Assembly (NCBI RefSeq): GCF_000009265.1
Contig: NC_008378.1
Location: 558,001-622,000 of the forward strand
DNA from: Rhizobium johnstonii 3841
GTDB lineage: Bacteria; Pseudomonadota; Alphaproteobacteria; Rhizobiales; Rhizobiaceae
Reading direction: 5' to 3'
DNA: 64,000 nucleotides
Shown here: positions 25,643 to 34,185 of the stretch, one piece after another
Layout: every line of letters begins with the position of its first letter
Numbering within the stretch: the first letter of the stretch is position 1
Notes under the pieces: model-generated
What the model was told of the DNA's origin: nothing
The model's database searches: none
What the model saw: the letters and a program-made list of their open reading frames with translations, nothing else
Made by a program: the position numbers and the translations under genes

Positions 25643-26896
25643 CTAGTATCCATGGGCGCGCATCCGATCGATGTACCAGCTGGCAAACTTGTCGAGGTTC
25701 GTCTCGGAAAAGCGGGAGTAGGGGCCGGGCTGATAGGCCGGGTCGAGAGTGCCTGCATGGGAGCGCGCCACGAGATCGGCGTCCTGGTCGGTAGTCGCGA
25801 CCCAGACATCCGTCAGTTTGTCGAGATCGTAATCCACGCCTTCGACGGCGTCCTTGTGGACCAGCCACTTGGTTCTGACCAGCGTCTTGCCCGCCGAGAG
25901 CGGGATGACGGTTGCCACCACGGCATGGTCGCCCATGAAGTGGTTCCAGCTGTTGTGGCCCCAAAGATGCGTGTCGCCGAGATCCTTGCGGGTCATGTGC
26001 CCAAGAAGCTTGGAGGATGCGGCGGTGGCGTCGTGAGTCTGGGATTCGCCGGCGCCTGCGATGATCAGCCGCTGGGTGCGGAAATTGGTGGCGCAGTCGG
26101 CGAGCTGCTCGACGGCCGCCGAGGGGAAGCCGTCAGACTCCCACGCGTTCGTCCGCTCTTCATACAGCCTGAAATGCTCCTCGGCCTGTTCGCGATCCTC
26201 CGGGCTCAGCGTCTCGGGGTCGAAGCCGAAGTCGAGATCGACGAAGGAGACGCAGAGCTCCGGATGGTTGGCGGAGCAATGGTAGCATTCGCGATTGTTT
26301 TCCATCGTGAGCTTCCAGTTGCCATCCTCGATGACATCCGTTTGGAAGGCAACCTTTGCGTTCCGGATGTCGTAGGGGGCGAGGCGCTCGGTCATGGCCT
26401 GTTCGAGGATAGCGATGTCCTCGGGCGGATTGTCGGAGAGACAGACATAAATCAGTCCGCCGATCGATTTGAAAGTGACGGGCTTGAGGCTCCGACACTC
26501 CTTGTCGAAGTCCTTGCCCATGTGAGGCGCGTACCTGAGTTCACCCGTCAGTTCATATGTCCAGGTGTGATAGGGACAGACGAGTTTTGAGACGATCGTC
26601 TTGCCCGGATCGAGAAGGCGGGAGCCGCGATGGCGGCAGACATTGTGCAGGACGCGAATTTCTCCGTCGTCGTCACGCAGAAGGATCAGGCTCGTCTTGC
26701 CGATATCGATCACCGTGGCATCACCGGGTTCGGGAACATCGCAATCGAGACCGACGCAGATCCAGTGATTGTGGAAGAAGACGTCGATGTCTGCTTCGAA
26801 CACGTCTTCCCTGACGTAAAGGCCCGCCGGCAAAGAGTGACCGTTGGCACGAGCGTCGAGAAGGGCGGAAATGGAAGATGGGAGCTTGTTTAGCAT
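25643..26896 (-). CDS. Rieske non-heme iron oxygenase, betaine N-demethylase (GbcA/Stc2-like)
   Basis: A 417-residue oxygenase alpha subunit. The Rieske 2Fe-2S ligands are Cys87-x-His89 and Cys107-x2-His110 (NVCRHRGS, VCPYHTW). The mononuclear iron site follows in NNRECYHCSANHPEL with His206 and His211. Relatives GbcA (glycine betaine) and Stc2 (proline betaine) remove one N-methyl group as formaldehyde. It pairs with the reductase gene downstream and faces a LysR gene; the product would be the N-methyl amino acid used by the StcD-like enzyme at 5849-7885. Exact betaine substrate not determinable by eye. Confidence 0.9.
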   Translation of the reverse strand: MLNKLPSSISALLDARANGHSLPAGLYVREDVFEADIDVFFHNHWICVGLDCDVPEPGDATVIDIGKTSLILLRDDDGEIRVLHNVCRHRGSRLLDPGKTIVSKLVCPYHTWTYELTGELRYAPHMGKDFDKECRSLKPVTFKSIGGLIYVCLSDNPPEDIAILEQAMTERLAPYDIRNAKVAFQTDVIEDGNWKLTMENNRECYHCSANHPELCVSFVDLDFGFDPETLSPEDREQAEEHFRLYEERTNAWESDGFPSAAVEQLADCATNFRTQRLIIAGAGESQTHDATAASSKLLGHMTRKDLGDTHLWGHNSWNHFMGDHAVVATVIPLSAGKTLVRTKWLVHKDAVEGVDYDLDKLTDVWVATTDQDADLVARSHAGTLDPAYQPGPYSRFSETNLDKFASWYIDRMRAHGY

Positions 26897-26970
26897 CAGA
26901 ACCTCTTATGCGAGAGTTTCCCGAGATTGCCCTTGCAGTGCCGTTGTTTCAACGGCATAAAAAATCAGGT

Positions 26971-26993
26971 TCGCATAAGTTATTGTCATGCGA
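26971..26993. promoter_or_regulatory. LysR-type T-N11-A box
   Basis: Perfect 6-bp arms TCGCAT (26971-26976) and ATGCGA (26988-26993) are separated by exactly 11 bases, the classic LysR recognition geometry. The site lies in the 111 bp between the divergent Rieske gene and the LysR start at 27008. A weaker similar site (GCAT-N11-ATGC, 26893-26911) overlaps the Rieske start codon. Confidence 0.65.
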
Positions 26994-27007
26994 TGGGGAG
27001 TTCTGTG

Positions 27008-27895
27008 ATGCACTTTAGAAGACGGATCCCGTCGCTGACGGCACTGGTGACCCTGGAGGCGGTGCTCAGAAAGAAGAGCTTCACCACGGCTGCGACCGAA
27101 TTGGGTGTCACCCAGGCGGCGGTCAGCAGGCAGATTGCATTGCTGGAGGAGGAGTTCGGCCAGCCCTTATTCGTGCGCAAGCATCGAGCGATCGAGCCGA
27201 CGGCGGCATGCATCAACCTCGGAGCCACGCTGGCCAAGAGCTTTGCCGATATTGCCGAGAGCGTGGAAGCGCTCCAGTCGCGCAGCCAGGACGTGTTGAC
27301 CATAGGGGCGACCGTTGCATTCTCTTCCTTCTGGCTGCTGCCGCGGCTGGCCGAATTCCGCCGGGCGAACCCGGGCATCCTGGTGCGGGTGATATCCCAG
27401 GACAGCCCGATCGCTCTCGACGATGGAGAAGTCGATGTGGCAGTTCGATATGGTTTGCCCCCCTTCAGCGATAGCACCGTCATCGCCTCGCACGGCGACG
27501 TCATCTGCCCCGTCTGCTCTCCCGACTATCTCAGGCGTCGCGGAGATGGCGCGCTCGGCTCCGCCGACGAATTCATCGAAACGGACGTTCTCGATCGTTC
27601 CTGGTATAGCTGGGCGCAGTGGTTTTCGCTCACCGGCGCCAACCTCGAGGTAAAGCCGTCGCTTCGGTTCAACCACTACACCGAAACCATCGCAGCCGCG
27701 CGCGCAGGGCAAGGGATTGCATTGGGATGGCGTATGCTGGTGGGCACCTTTCTGGAGGATGGAACCCTGGTGCAGGTCGACGGCGGCGAGCTTGCCGCGG
27801 AGGATCGTTACAACGTGATCGTGCCCGTCAAAGCCAAGCGAAGCAACGCACGCGACCTTGCCGCCGCCTGGCTGACGGCATCATTGCACGGGTGA
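27008..27895 (+). CDS. LysR-family regulator (GcvA-like) of the Rieske demethylase genes
   Basis: A 295-residue LTTR with N-terminal helix-turn-helix (FTTAATELGVTQAAVSRQIALLE, residues about 25-47 and in two parts no longer than the fold requires) and the GcvA-type cofactor domain (VAVRYGLPPFSD; GIALGWRMLVG). Start 27008 has GGGGAG upstream. It is divergent from the Rieske oxygenase/reductase pair with a consensus LysR box between them, so it most likely controls those genes and itself. It ends 11 bp from the convergent acyltransferase-fusion gene. Confidence 0.9.
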   Translation: MHFRRRIPSLTALVTLEAVLRKKSFTTAATELGVTQAAVSRQIALLEEEFGQPLFVRKHRAIEPTAACINLGATLAKSFADIAESVEALQSRSQDVLTIGATVAFSSFWLLPRLAEFRRANPGILVRVISQDSPIALDDGEVDVAVRYGLPPFSDSTVIASHGDVICPVCSPDYLRRRGDGALGSADEFIETDVLDRSWYSWAQWFSLTGANLEVKPSLRFNHYTETIAAARAGQGIALGWRMLVGTFLEDGTLVQVDGGELAAEDRYNVIVPVKAKRSNARDLAAAWLTASLHG

Positions 27896-27906
27896 TCGAA
27901 GCGTAG

Positions 27907-29559
27907 TCACAAACCCAGCCCCACGGTTGCCGTTCGGTGAACGCCTTTAGGGACGAAGGCGAAGCAATCTGCCAGTCCCAGGAAATCGGCCGCCAGGTGA
28001 ATGACGGAAAGCCACATTTCCGTTCCCTGCAAGCTCGGTTCACCACCATCGGCAAACGGGAATCCTTCGCCATCCCGCCATCTATCCAGCGCCCTTGAGA
28101 TGACCTTGCGGGCGATCGCCTCCCCGTCGGTCCGCCTGTAGTCGGTCTGCCGGGCAATCAGCAGCAGAGGATGAATCGTATCGAGCAGGTTGCACGCATT
28201 GTATTTTGCAGCAACGAAGCCCTTGTGGTTGCGATAGTTGAGATGAACCGTTTCGAGTGAGGCGTGCGGGTGGGGAAGTGCCACGCCGAACTGGGCGTAG
28301 GTGCCGCGAGTCAGGCGATAAAAGCCGTTCACCGGTTGAAGCCATCCTTCCGCCGCGGTCGGTTCACCCCACAGTCCTGAAACGCTGTTGGCGTTGCGGC
28401 CCAGCCACTCGAAGAGCGCCTGCCGTGAACGCCTGATGCCGAAATACCTAGCATTGAAGTACATGGCGGTTCCGATCGCATCGACCACGCTTCCGGCGTG
28501 CCATGCACGGGTCGACCAGGGCAGGGCGCTCAGCCATTCATCCAGCTCCCCGGCTCCGAACTCGACCGCATGGACCAGTTGGCGTGGACCGGAACCAAGC
28601 AGTTCAAGCGCATAGCCAACCGCAAGGACGTTATAGAGCGCCTTTGAATCATCCCTCAGCGCCTTGCCATGCATGCGCGCATGCTCTTCCGGGAAAAGGC
28701 CGGTCTCTCGGTCCTGAAGACCTTGGAGACGCTCGACTGTCTCCGCCGCATCGAGATCGGGCGGCAGGTGGCCGAAGCCGGCAGCGATCTCGATTGCATC
28801 GCAGAGATGCCGGATCGCCGGTCTGCGGATGCCGTCCGCTCCCAGCGATTCATAGGATCCTTGCGTTTTCCAGCGTGCCAGGATGTCCGGCCACTGGTCT
28901 TTCGCTTTCTGGCCGAGCCTCACCAATTGATCTTCGATGTCGCCAGTGCCGGCTTTCCGGGGCGTCGAGCCTCGGCTTCGCAGCACCCGGGCGGGTACGC
29001 CACCGGCAATCGACATGGCGGGAATATCTCCCGTGACCACAGCTCCGGCGGCGATCACCGCGCCGTTTCCAATTGTTGCGCCATCGAGGATCACGCAATT
29101 GGCGCCGATCCAGACATCGTCGCCGATCACGATGCCGATGCTGACGACACCCTGTCGGTGTATAGGAACGGTCGGATCGCCGAAGCCATGATTGAAGCCG
29201 ACGATCGAGGCATGCGAAGCAATCCGCACGCCATTGCCGCACGTCACCGTGCCGGAAACACAGGCATAGGGATTGATGGTGCAATCGTCGCCGAGGATCA
29301 CATGGCCGCGAACGAGCGCGTGCCCGGCGATCCACGACCGCTCGCCCATCGTTAGGCTTTCGGTGAAGATTGCGGCATTCTCGGCGATGTAGGACGTCTC
29401 GGCCAGCTCCGCACCGCATGATCGTCTGAGTTCCGTCTTTCGGGCGAGGTGAGTGGGATGACGGAGGTCAGACGCAATGTGTTCCCACGTCAGGTATTGA
29501 AGCCTGCGCGCTTCCTTCTCTTCGCTCACTGACGATTGCGGGCTATTGACGTGATCCAT
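27907..29559 (-). CDS. Hexapeptide acyltransferase fused to an alpha-helical toroid-like domain
   Basis: A 550-residue two-part protein. Residues about 45-210 form a left-handed beta-helix acetyltransferase of the WbbJ/CysE type (repeats such as VIGDDVWIGANCVILDGATIG; NHGFGDP; GGVPARVLRSRG). Residues about 230-550 are helical with repeats reminiscent of (alpha/alpha)-barrel enzymes (LQDRETGLFPEEH; SVSGLWGEPTAAEGWLQPVNGFYRL; ETVHLNYRNHKGF). The second part resembles cyclase/glycosidase toroids but I cannot place it in a family. Acetylation of a surface or secreted sugar is a guess. Start 29559 follows AGGAG; no signal peptide or membrane segment is visible. Confidence 0.72.
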   Translation of the reverse strand: MDHVNSPQSSVSEEKEARRLQYLTWEHIASDLRHPTHLARKTELRRSCGAELAETSYIAENAAIFTESLTMGERSWIAGHALVRGHVILGDDCTINPYACVSGTVTCGNGVRIASHASIVGFNHGFGDPTVPIHRQGVVSIGIVIGDDVWIGANCVILDGATIGNGAVIAAGAVVTGDIPAMSIAGGVPARVLRSRGSTPRKAGTGDIEDQLVRLGQKAKDQWPDILARWKTQGSYESLGADGIRRPAIRHLCDAIEIAAGFGHLPPDLDAAETVERLQGLQDRETGLFPEEHARMHGKALRDDSKALYNVLAVGYALELLGSGPRQLVHAVEFGAGELDEWLSALPWSTRAWHAGSVVDAIGTAMYFNARYFGIRRSRQALFEWLGRNANSVSGLWGEPTAAEGWLQPVNGFYRLTRGTYAQFGVALPHPHASLETVHLNYRNHKGFVAAKYNACNLLDTIHPLLLIARQTDYRRTDGEAIARKVISRALDRWRDGEGFPFADGGEPSLQGTEMWLSVIHLAADFLGLADCFAFVPKGVHRTATVGLGL

Positions 29560-29579
29560 TCTGCTCCTCATTCCCGGGT

Positions 29580-29807
29580 TCAACCGCCGAATAATCGTCT
29601 GCCTTCAGCGATCAATTGCCTCGCTGCATCAGAAGGCCTGATCCGTCCAAAAGCAAGACTTCCGGCAATGGCGGCGCAGCCCTCGTTGAAATGGTTCCAA
29701 TTGCTTTGATCGGGTCCGGCCTCCCGGCGACCGATGCGATCGCAAGCGCTCGTAGCGCTTTGCCGTGCGGCCGTGGCGTCCGGGTTCGCGATTTGCAGAG
29801 ACGTCAT
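29580..29807 (-). CDS. Possible small hypothetical protein upstream of the acyltransferase fusion
   Basis: A 75-codon reading frame ending 20 bp before the acyltransferase start on the same strand. The second half (NWNHFNEGCAAIAGSLAFGR, then a helical tail ending AEGRRLFGG) looks protein-like, but the ribosome-binding site is weak and I recognise no family. It could be a real small partner of the downstream gene or a chance frame in the 298-bp gap. Confidence 0.3.
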   Translation of the reverse strand: MTSLQIANPDATAARQSATSACDRIGRREAGPDQSNWNHFNEGCAAIAGSLAFGRIRPSDAARQLIAEGRRLFGG

Positions 29808-29857
29808 GTGCCACCGATCATCGGCAACGCTGGGCCATCTGGAAACCTTGAGGCGAG

Positions 29858-31855
29858 TTATGCCGCGCTCAGAAGTTCAGCGCTAACCGGCATTCCCATA
29901 TGAAAGCCCTGGACGCGGTCGATGCGAAGATCCTTGAGAAGGGAAAACTGTGCTGCAGTTTCGACGCCTTCCACCAGGATCGTATTCCCACGATTGCGGA
30001 TGAGAGCAATCATGTCCTGAAGCATCATCAGACCGCGTGGGTTCGAGCAGTCGTGGAGGAAGGTTCTATCGACCTTGACCGTCTGAAACTCGATTGCCCT
30101 CAGCCACGACAGGCCCGCGAAGCCGCAGCCGAAGTCGTCAAGCCAGATCTCGACGCCGAGTGCCCGCAGATCGGCAATGCATTTAAGCACCTCCGACTGC
30201 ATGTCCATGTCCAGGCCCTCGGTGACTTCCAAGGCCAGTCGCGACCCGCAGACCCCGCACCGAGCAAGGATATCAGCGACACTGGCAGCAAAGCCGGGGG
30301 AACGCAGTTGTATCGGTGACACGTTGACGCTGACGGTCGCCATGCGATCGGTCATCAGTATATCACGGCATGCCGTCTCGATCGCCCATCTGCCCAGTTC
30401 GAGGATAGCGCCACTTCGTTCTGCAACCGGAATGAATGTCTTCGGCGAAACCGCCGTGCCGTCCGGCATCCTGAGGCGCATCAAAGCCTCGACAGCTCTT
30501 GCTTTCCCGTTCGTCACGTCGAAGATCGGTTGGTACACGAGCGAGACCAGTTTGCGATCGATGGCGGCCGCCAGCAGCGGGACGAGCTTACCAGCATGGT
30601 CGTCGGGGCGAGGCAACAGCGGATCAAAACTACGAATGCAGTTTCGGCCACTTGCTTTGGCATTGTAGAGAGCGAGGTCGGCTTCACGGACTATTCGTTC
30701 AACTTTCTCTCCAACTTTCTCGCGGGTGAAGGCGACACCGATGCTGACGGTCACGGTCGACATATCATCTGGTCGCTCGTCGTGAGCAATCGCAAGAGAC
30801 TCGACTTCCATTCTAATCTTCTCGGCGAGAGTCATCGCGACCTTGGGGAGGGCAGCCGGCATGACCACGATAAACTCCTCGCCACCATACCTGCCGATCA
30901 TGCCATCGGACGACTCTACAACCGCCTTCAGCGCATTGGCGATGACAGTCAGACATCGGTCTCCTTCCTGATGTCCGTAGCGATCATTGAAGCGCTTGAA
31001 AAAGTCGACATCGATGAGGAACACGGAGAAGTCGCGGCGTTCGTCTTTCCAGGCGGCCCAGCATTCGTCTAGCCGCCGATCCAGGGCGCGCCTGTTGCTT
31101 ATGCCCGTCAGGTAGTCAGTATGTGAAAGCTCGAGCAGTGACCTTCCACGCTCGGACGCCTCCCAGTGCTGGTGGCGAGCCTCCGCCGCGTTCAACAACA
31201 CGTTTCGACGCTCCACGTTCAATCGCCAATTGACGAAAGACGTGAAGGTAAAGCACGAAATGTAGAACATCCCGAAGGCAAGCTTGTAGGTTTGGCTTGA
31301 AGGAAAAAATTCCACGATCGTAATGAAAAATGCGCATAGAACGAGGCCCGAGGTGATCACCGAAAGCCGGAACGGGAAACTGAAAAACAGGTTGGCGCCC
31401 ATCATGAAGATGGCGCCGAATATCATGTAGTATGACATGGCGGTGACGTCGCGGGTGGCAATCGCCGGATAAAGCCAGCCTACATAGCCCACGAGCAGTG
31501 CTGCGGCGCATGTGATGTCGAGCCAAACGGTTTTCGCATTTGCCAGTCGCAGGATTTCGAACGCCAACAGCGCGATCGTTGCAACGGCGAATCGCGCGGC
31601 GATCGTCACAGGGGCAACATCGGGGATCAGCCATCGGTCGGGAAGTGCAAAGGCCACATAAACGGCAACCGCCATCCAAAGACCTTGCCGTGAGCTCCGC
31701 CTCCGGACAGCATCATTTTCAGTTTTCAGAGATTTGAGGGCCTCGGCGAATGAAAAGCTGGCGGTAGATTCGTCACTCTGGACATTAGTGCAAGCCGCGA
31801 TCATGCAACGACGCTGGCCTGACAGCCATCTAAAGTATGTTGAAAAGTAAGCCAT
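29858..31855 (-). CDS. Membrane-bound GGDEF-EAL protein (cyclic-di-GMP cyclase/phosphodiesterase)
   Basis: A 665-residue protein with six or so N-terminal membrane helices (residues about 45-215), then a GGDEF domain with an intact signature GGEEF at 324-328 and an EAL domain with Glu456-Ala-Leu (VEALMRL), LDDFGCGFAG, KVDRTF and VEGVET. Both domains keep the residues needed for activity, so it may both make and hydrolyse c-di-GMP. Start 31855 has GGAGGG upstream. It is divergent from the methyltransferase gene at 32036, which suggests a shared signalling theme. The membrane part has no recognised sensor name. Confidence 0.9.
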   Translation of the reverse strand: MAYFSTYFRWLSGQRRCMIAACTNVQSDESTASFSFAEALKSLKTENDAVRRRSSRQGLWMAVAVYVAFALPDRWLIPDVAPVTIAARFAVATIALLAFEILRLANAKTVWLDITCAAALLVGYVGWLYPAIATRDVTAMSYYMIFGAIFMMGANLFFSFPFRLSVITSGLVLCAFFITIVEFFPSSQTYKLAFGMFYISCFTFTSFVNWRLNVERRNVLLNAAEARHQHWEASERGRSLLELSHTDYLTGISNRRALDRRLDECWAAWKDERRDFSVFLIDVDFFKRFNDRYGHQEGDRCLTVIANALKAVVESSDGMIGRYGGEEFIVVMPAALPKVAMTLAEKIRMEVESLAIAHDERPDDMSTVTVSIGVAFTREKVGEKVERIVREADLALYNAKASGRNCIRSFDPLLPRPDDHAGKLVPLLAAAIDRKLVSLVYQPIFDVTNGKARAVEALMRLRMPDGTAVSPKTFIPVAERSGAILELGRWAIETACRDILMTDRMATVSVNVSPIQLRSPGFAASVADILARCGVCGSRLALEVTEGLDMDMQSEVLKCIADLRALGVEIWLDDFGCGFAGLSWLRAIEFQTVKVDRTFLHDCSNPRGLMMLQDMIALIRNRGNTILVEGVETAAQFSLLKDLRIDRVQGFHMGMPVSAELLSAA

Positions 31856-32035
31856 ACTTCGGCGCCCTCCAAAATCGCGTTCGGCAATCTGCAACCGGTT
31901 TGTCTTATTGCTTAGCTTTGTTAGAGGGGTAGCATCTGACCCGCAAGAGTAGAATTACCCTTATCCCGTGTGGATTCTAGTCGCATCCTATTTCGAGGTT
32001 GATTATGCTTAACGCTATATCAAGGGGATCTCGAA

Positions 32036-33073
32036 ATGGCACAAAGCCTGGTCTTGGACGGTGAAAGTCTTGTTGCGCCCGGCGAAATTCGTCGGGTGGC
32101 AAGGAGGGTTGCCGCCCCAGATCCCGGCCACCTGATCGTTGCCAGAGCCGAGCTCGCCCTCAGCCTTGACGTGTCGATCCGTCAGTTCAAGTCCGGCGTC
32201 GAGCCCAATGCGATCATCGAGCGTCTTGCCGAGGCCTTGCACCAGATACGGCGGCGCTTTCATCCGGAGGTGTGGGACGTCATCGTTCCGATCGCGCAAT
32301 CCCATCCCGTTGCTCACTATCTTCATCAAGATCCATTGACCCGCTGGTCGTTTGAAAAACCGCGCGGCTATTCTGGCGACGCACGCCTTCTCGACTTCAT
32401 ATACGGCCGACCTGAAATCGAGGACGCCGTCTTGTCATCGAGCAACTTGGGACGTTCGATCTACGCCTACACTCGAAATGCTTCGTCATCCGTCGCGGTA
32501 AGGGAGCGTCGAGACATTCTGGCTCGCCGCGTTGACGAAATCGCTTCGGCCCGGCCTGGTTCCGCCGAAGTCCTCGCCATTGCTGCCGGGCATCTTCGCG
32601 AGGGGCCGTTGTCGCGCGCTCTCAGCGCCGGGACGATCAGACGCTGGGTGGCTTTGGATCAAGACCCGATAAGCGTTGGAACCGTCGCCCGCGATTTCGC
32701 CGGCACGTCCGTCGAGGCGGTGAACGGGTCGGTCAAATCCCTGCTCGGTGGAAGGCATGCGCTGGGAATGTTCGATTTCGTCTATGCCGCGGGTCTCTAC
32801 GACTATTTGCCGGACGCGGTAGCCGTCAGGCTGGCCAGGAAGTGCGTCAGCATGCTGAAGCCTGGCGGCACATTCCTCTTCGCCAACTTCTCCCCGGAGA
32901 CGGACGTCGATGGCTATATGGAGACCTTTATGAACTGGGCGTTGCTGTTGCGGTCAGAACGAGAGATGGGCTTGATCGCCAGTGAAAGCGTGACCGGGGC
33001 GGATGTGAAGGTGTCTGTTTGGCCCGGCTCAAACCGCAGCATTGTCTACTGTGAAATTCAAAAACCGGAGTAG
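32036..33073 (+). CDS. SAM-dependent methyltransferase, PhcB/extracellular-factor-like
   Basis: A 345-residue protein. An N-terminal helical domain carries KPRGYSGD (108-115), a motif I associate with EF/3-hydroxypalmitate methyl ester synthase-like methyltransferases (PhcB group). The C-terminal class I SAM domain shows a motif I variant VLAIAAGHLREG (about 178-189), ALDQDP for motif II and FDFVYAAGLYDYLPD for motif IV. PhcB makes a quorum-sensing methyl ester in Ralstonia; a similar role here is only inferred. RBS AAGGGGAT precedes ATG 32036. Divergent from the GGDEF-EAL gene by 180 bp. Confidence 0.7.
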   Translation: MAQSLVLDGESLVAPGEIRRVARRVAAPDPGHLIVARAELALSLDVSIRQFKSGVEPNAIIERLAEALHQIRRRFHPEVWDVIVPIAQSHPVAHYLHQDPLTRWSFEKPRGYSGDARLLDFIYGRPEIEDAVLSSSNLGRSIYAYTRNASSSVAVRERRDILARRVDEIASARPGSAEVLAIAAGHLREGPLSRALSAGTIRRWVALDQDPISVGTVARDFAGTSVEAVNGSVKSLLGGRHALGMFDFVYAAGLYDYLPDAVAVRLARKCVSMLKPGGTFLFANFSPETDVDGYMETFMNWALLLRSEREMGLIASESVTGADVKVSVWPGSNRSIVYCEIQKPE

Positions 33074-33159
33074 GCCGCACGTCTGCCGTCCGATCCGGTA
33101 GTCTTTGGGTAGTCCGTTAGTTCAAAATCCGGGGGCGACCCTGTCAGAGGCTGCATGAG

Positions 33160-33191
33160 AAAGGGCGTGGCTGCTCTCCGCCACGGCCTTT
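33160..33191. terminator. Bidirectional hairpin between convergent genes
   Basis: Arms AAAGGGCGTGGC (33160-33171) and GCCACGGCCTTT (33180-33191) form a 12-bp stem with one mismatch and an 8-base loop. It lies between the stops of the methyltransferase and NmrA genes, which converge. Confidence 0.6.
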
Positions 33192-33198
33192 GAGCTGT

Positions 33199-34056
33199 TT
33201 ATCGGCCGGGACAAATGAGACGGCCCATGGCTGTGTCCAGTGTGGTCGTGCCCTTCACCGGCTCGCCCTCGAACCGGATCCAGCCTTCGTTGAAGCCATC
33301 GATCATACGCATCCGCGGGAGGGGGTTCTGCATGCCCTGATCGGTGAAAATCTGCTCCCAGGTGTCGCGGGCGACCGGCTCCGCCCGGACGGGTTTGCCG
33401 AGGATGGATGATAGGACAGCGGCGATATCGTTGGGCGTGACGCCCTCTGGCCCCATCAACTCGACGACCTGTTTGCCCACCCACTCGTGCTGCAGCAGTT
33501 CTGCCGCCTTGGCTGCGACGTCGAGGACAGAAACCATTGGATAGGGCTGATCGAGCGGCTGCAGGAAACTCGAGAAGACACAGGTCTCGCGCGCCGGCGC
33601 GATATCCCAGGCCGTGTTCTCCATGAACCAGCCGGCACGCAGAAAGGCGATTGGCATTGGCAAGGCAGATAACGTCTGTTCGACGAGACCAAGCTGGCTC
33701 AAGAGGTTCGGTTCTCTGGCCTGCGCGCCGATGGTGGAGAGGCAAACGACCTTGGCGGGACGAGACGAAAGAAGCGCGGTCTTCAGGGCCGCAATGACAG
33801 CGCGCACTTCCATAAAGCCAGGGGTCGGATCGAAGGTCGGCGGGATCAGCAGAAAGACGCCGTCGGCGCCGGCGAAAGCCTTGGTGAGCGCATCGGCGTC
33901 GGTCATCTCGGCCAAGGCCAGTTCCGCGCCTTTTTCCTTCCATTCCGCTGCTTTCTCCGCATTGCGCGCGACGGCGCGTATCGGCACCCCCGCCTTCAGC
34001 AGACGCGCGGCGACAATGCCTCCGACTTGGCCTGTTACTCCGGTGATCACAAACAT
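33199..34056 (-). CDS. NmrA/SDR-atypical NAD(P)-binding oxidoreductase
   Basis: A 285-residue NmrA-like protein with Rossmann motif TGVTGQVGGIVAARLL at the N-terminus, LLIPPTFDPT near 75 and VCLSTIGAQAREPN near 105. Members include NAD(P)H:quinone or azo reductases and redox sensors. Start 34056 has AAAGGAG eight bases upstream. It is divergent from the LysR gene at 34186, which probably regulates it, a common LysR-NmrA pair in proteobacteria. Confidence 0.85.
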   Translation of the reverse strand: MFVITGVTGQVGGIVAARLLKAGVPIRAVARNAEKAAEWKEKGAELALAEMTDADALTKAFAGADGVFLLIPPTFDPTPGFMEVRAVIAALKTALLSSRPAKVVCLSTIGAQAREPNLLSQLGLVEQTLSALPMPIAFLRAGWFMENTAWDIAPARETCVFSSFLQPLDQPYPMVSVLDVAAKAAELLQHEWVGKQVVELMGPEGVTPNDIAAVLSSILGKPVRAEPVARDTWEQIFTDQGMQNPLPRMRMIDGFNEGWIRFEGEPVKGTTTLDTAMGRLICPGR

Positions 34057-34185
34057 GGTTAGACTCCTTTGCTTCCTGCACCGCCAGCAGGTTGGCGGTT
34101 TGTTATGCTGATCATGTCCTTTGGCAGCATTTGACTGAAGCGCGCTTCTGTCACATGATTGGTGACTAAAAATCACGGATGCCCG

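Noticed and set aside
26891..26913. Second LysR-like T-N11-A site as a separate feature
   Set aside because: It overlaps the Rieske start codon and has one mismatch; kept only as a comment because coincidence is possible.
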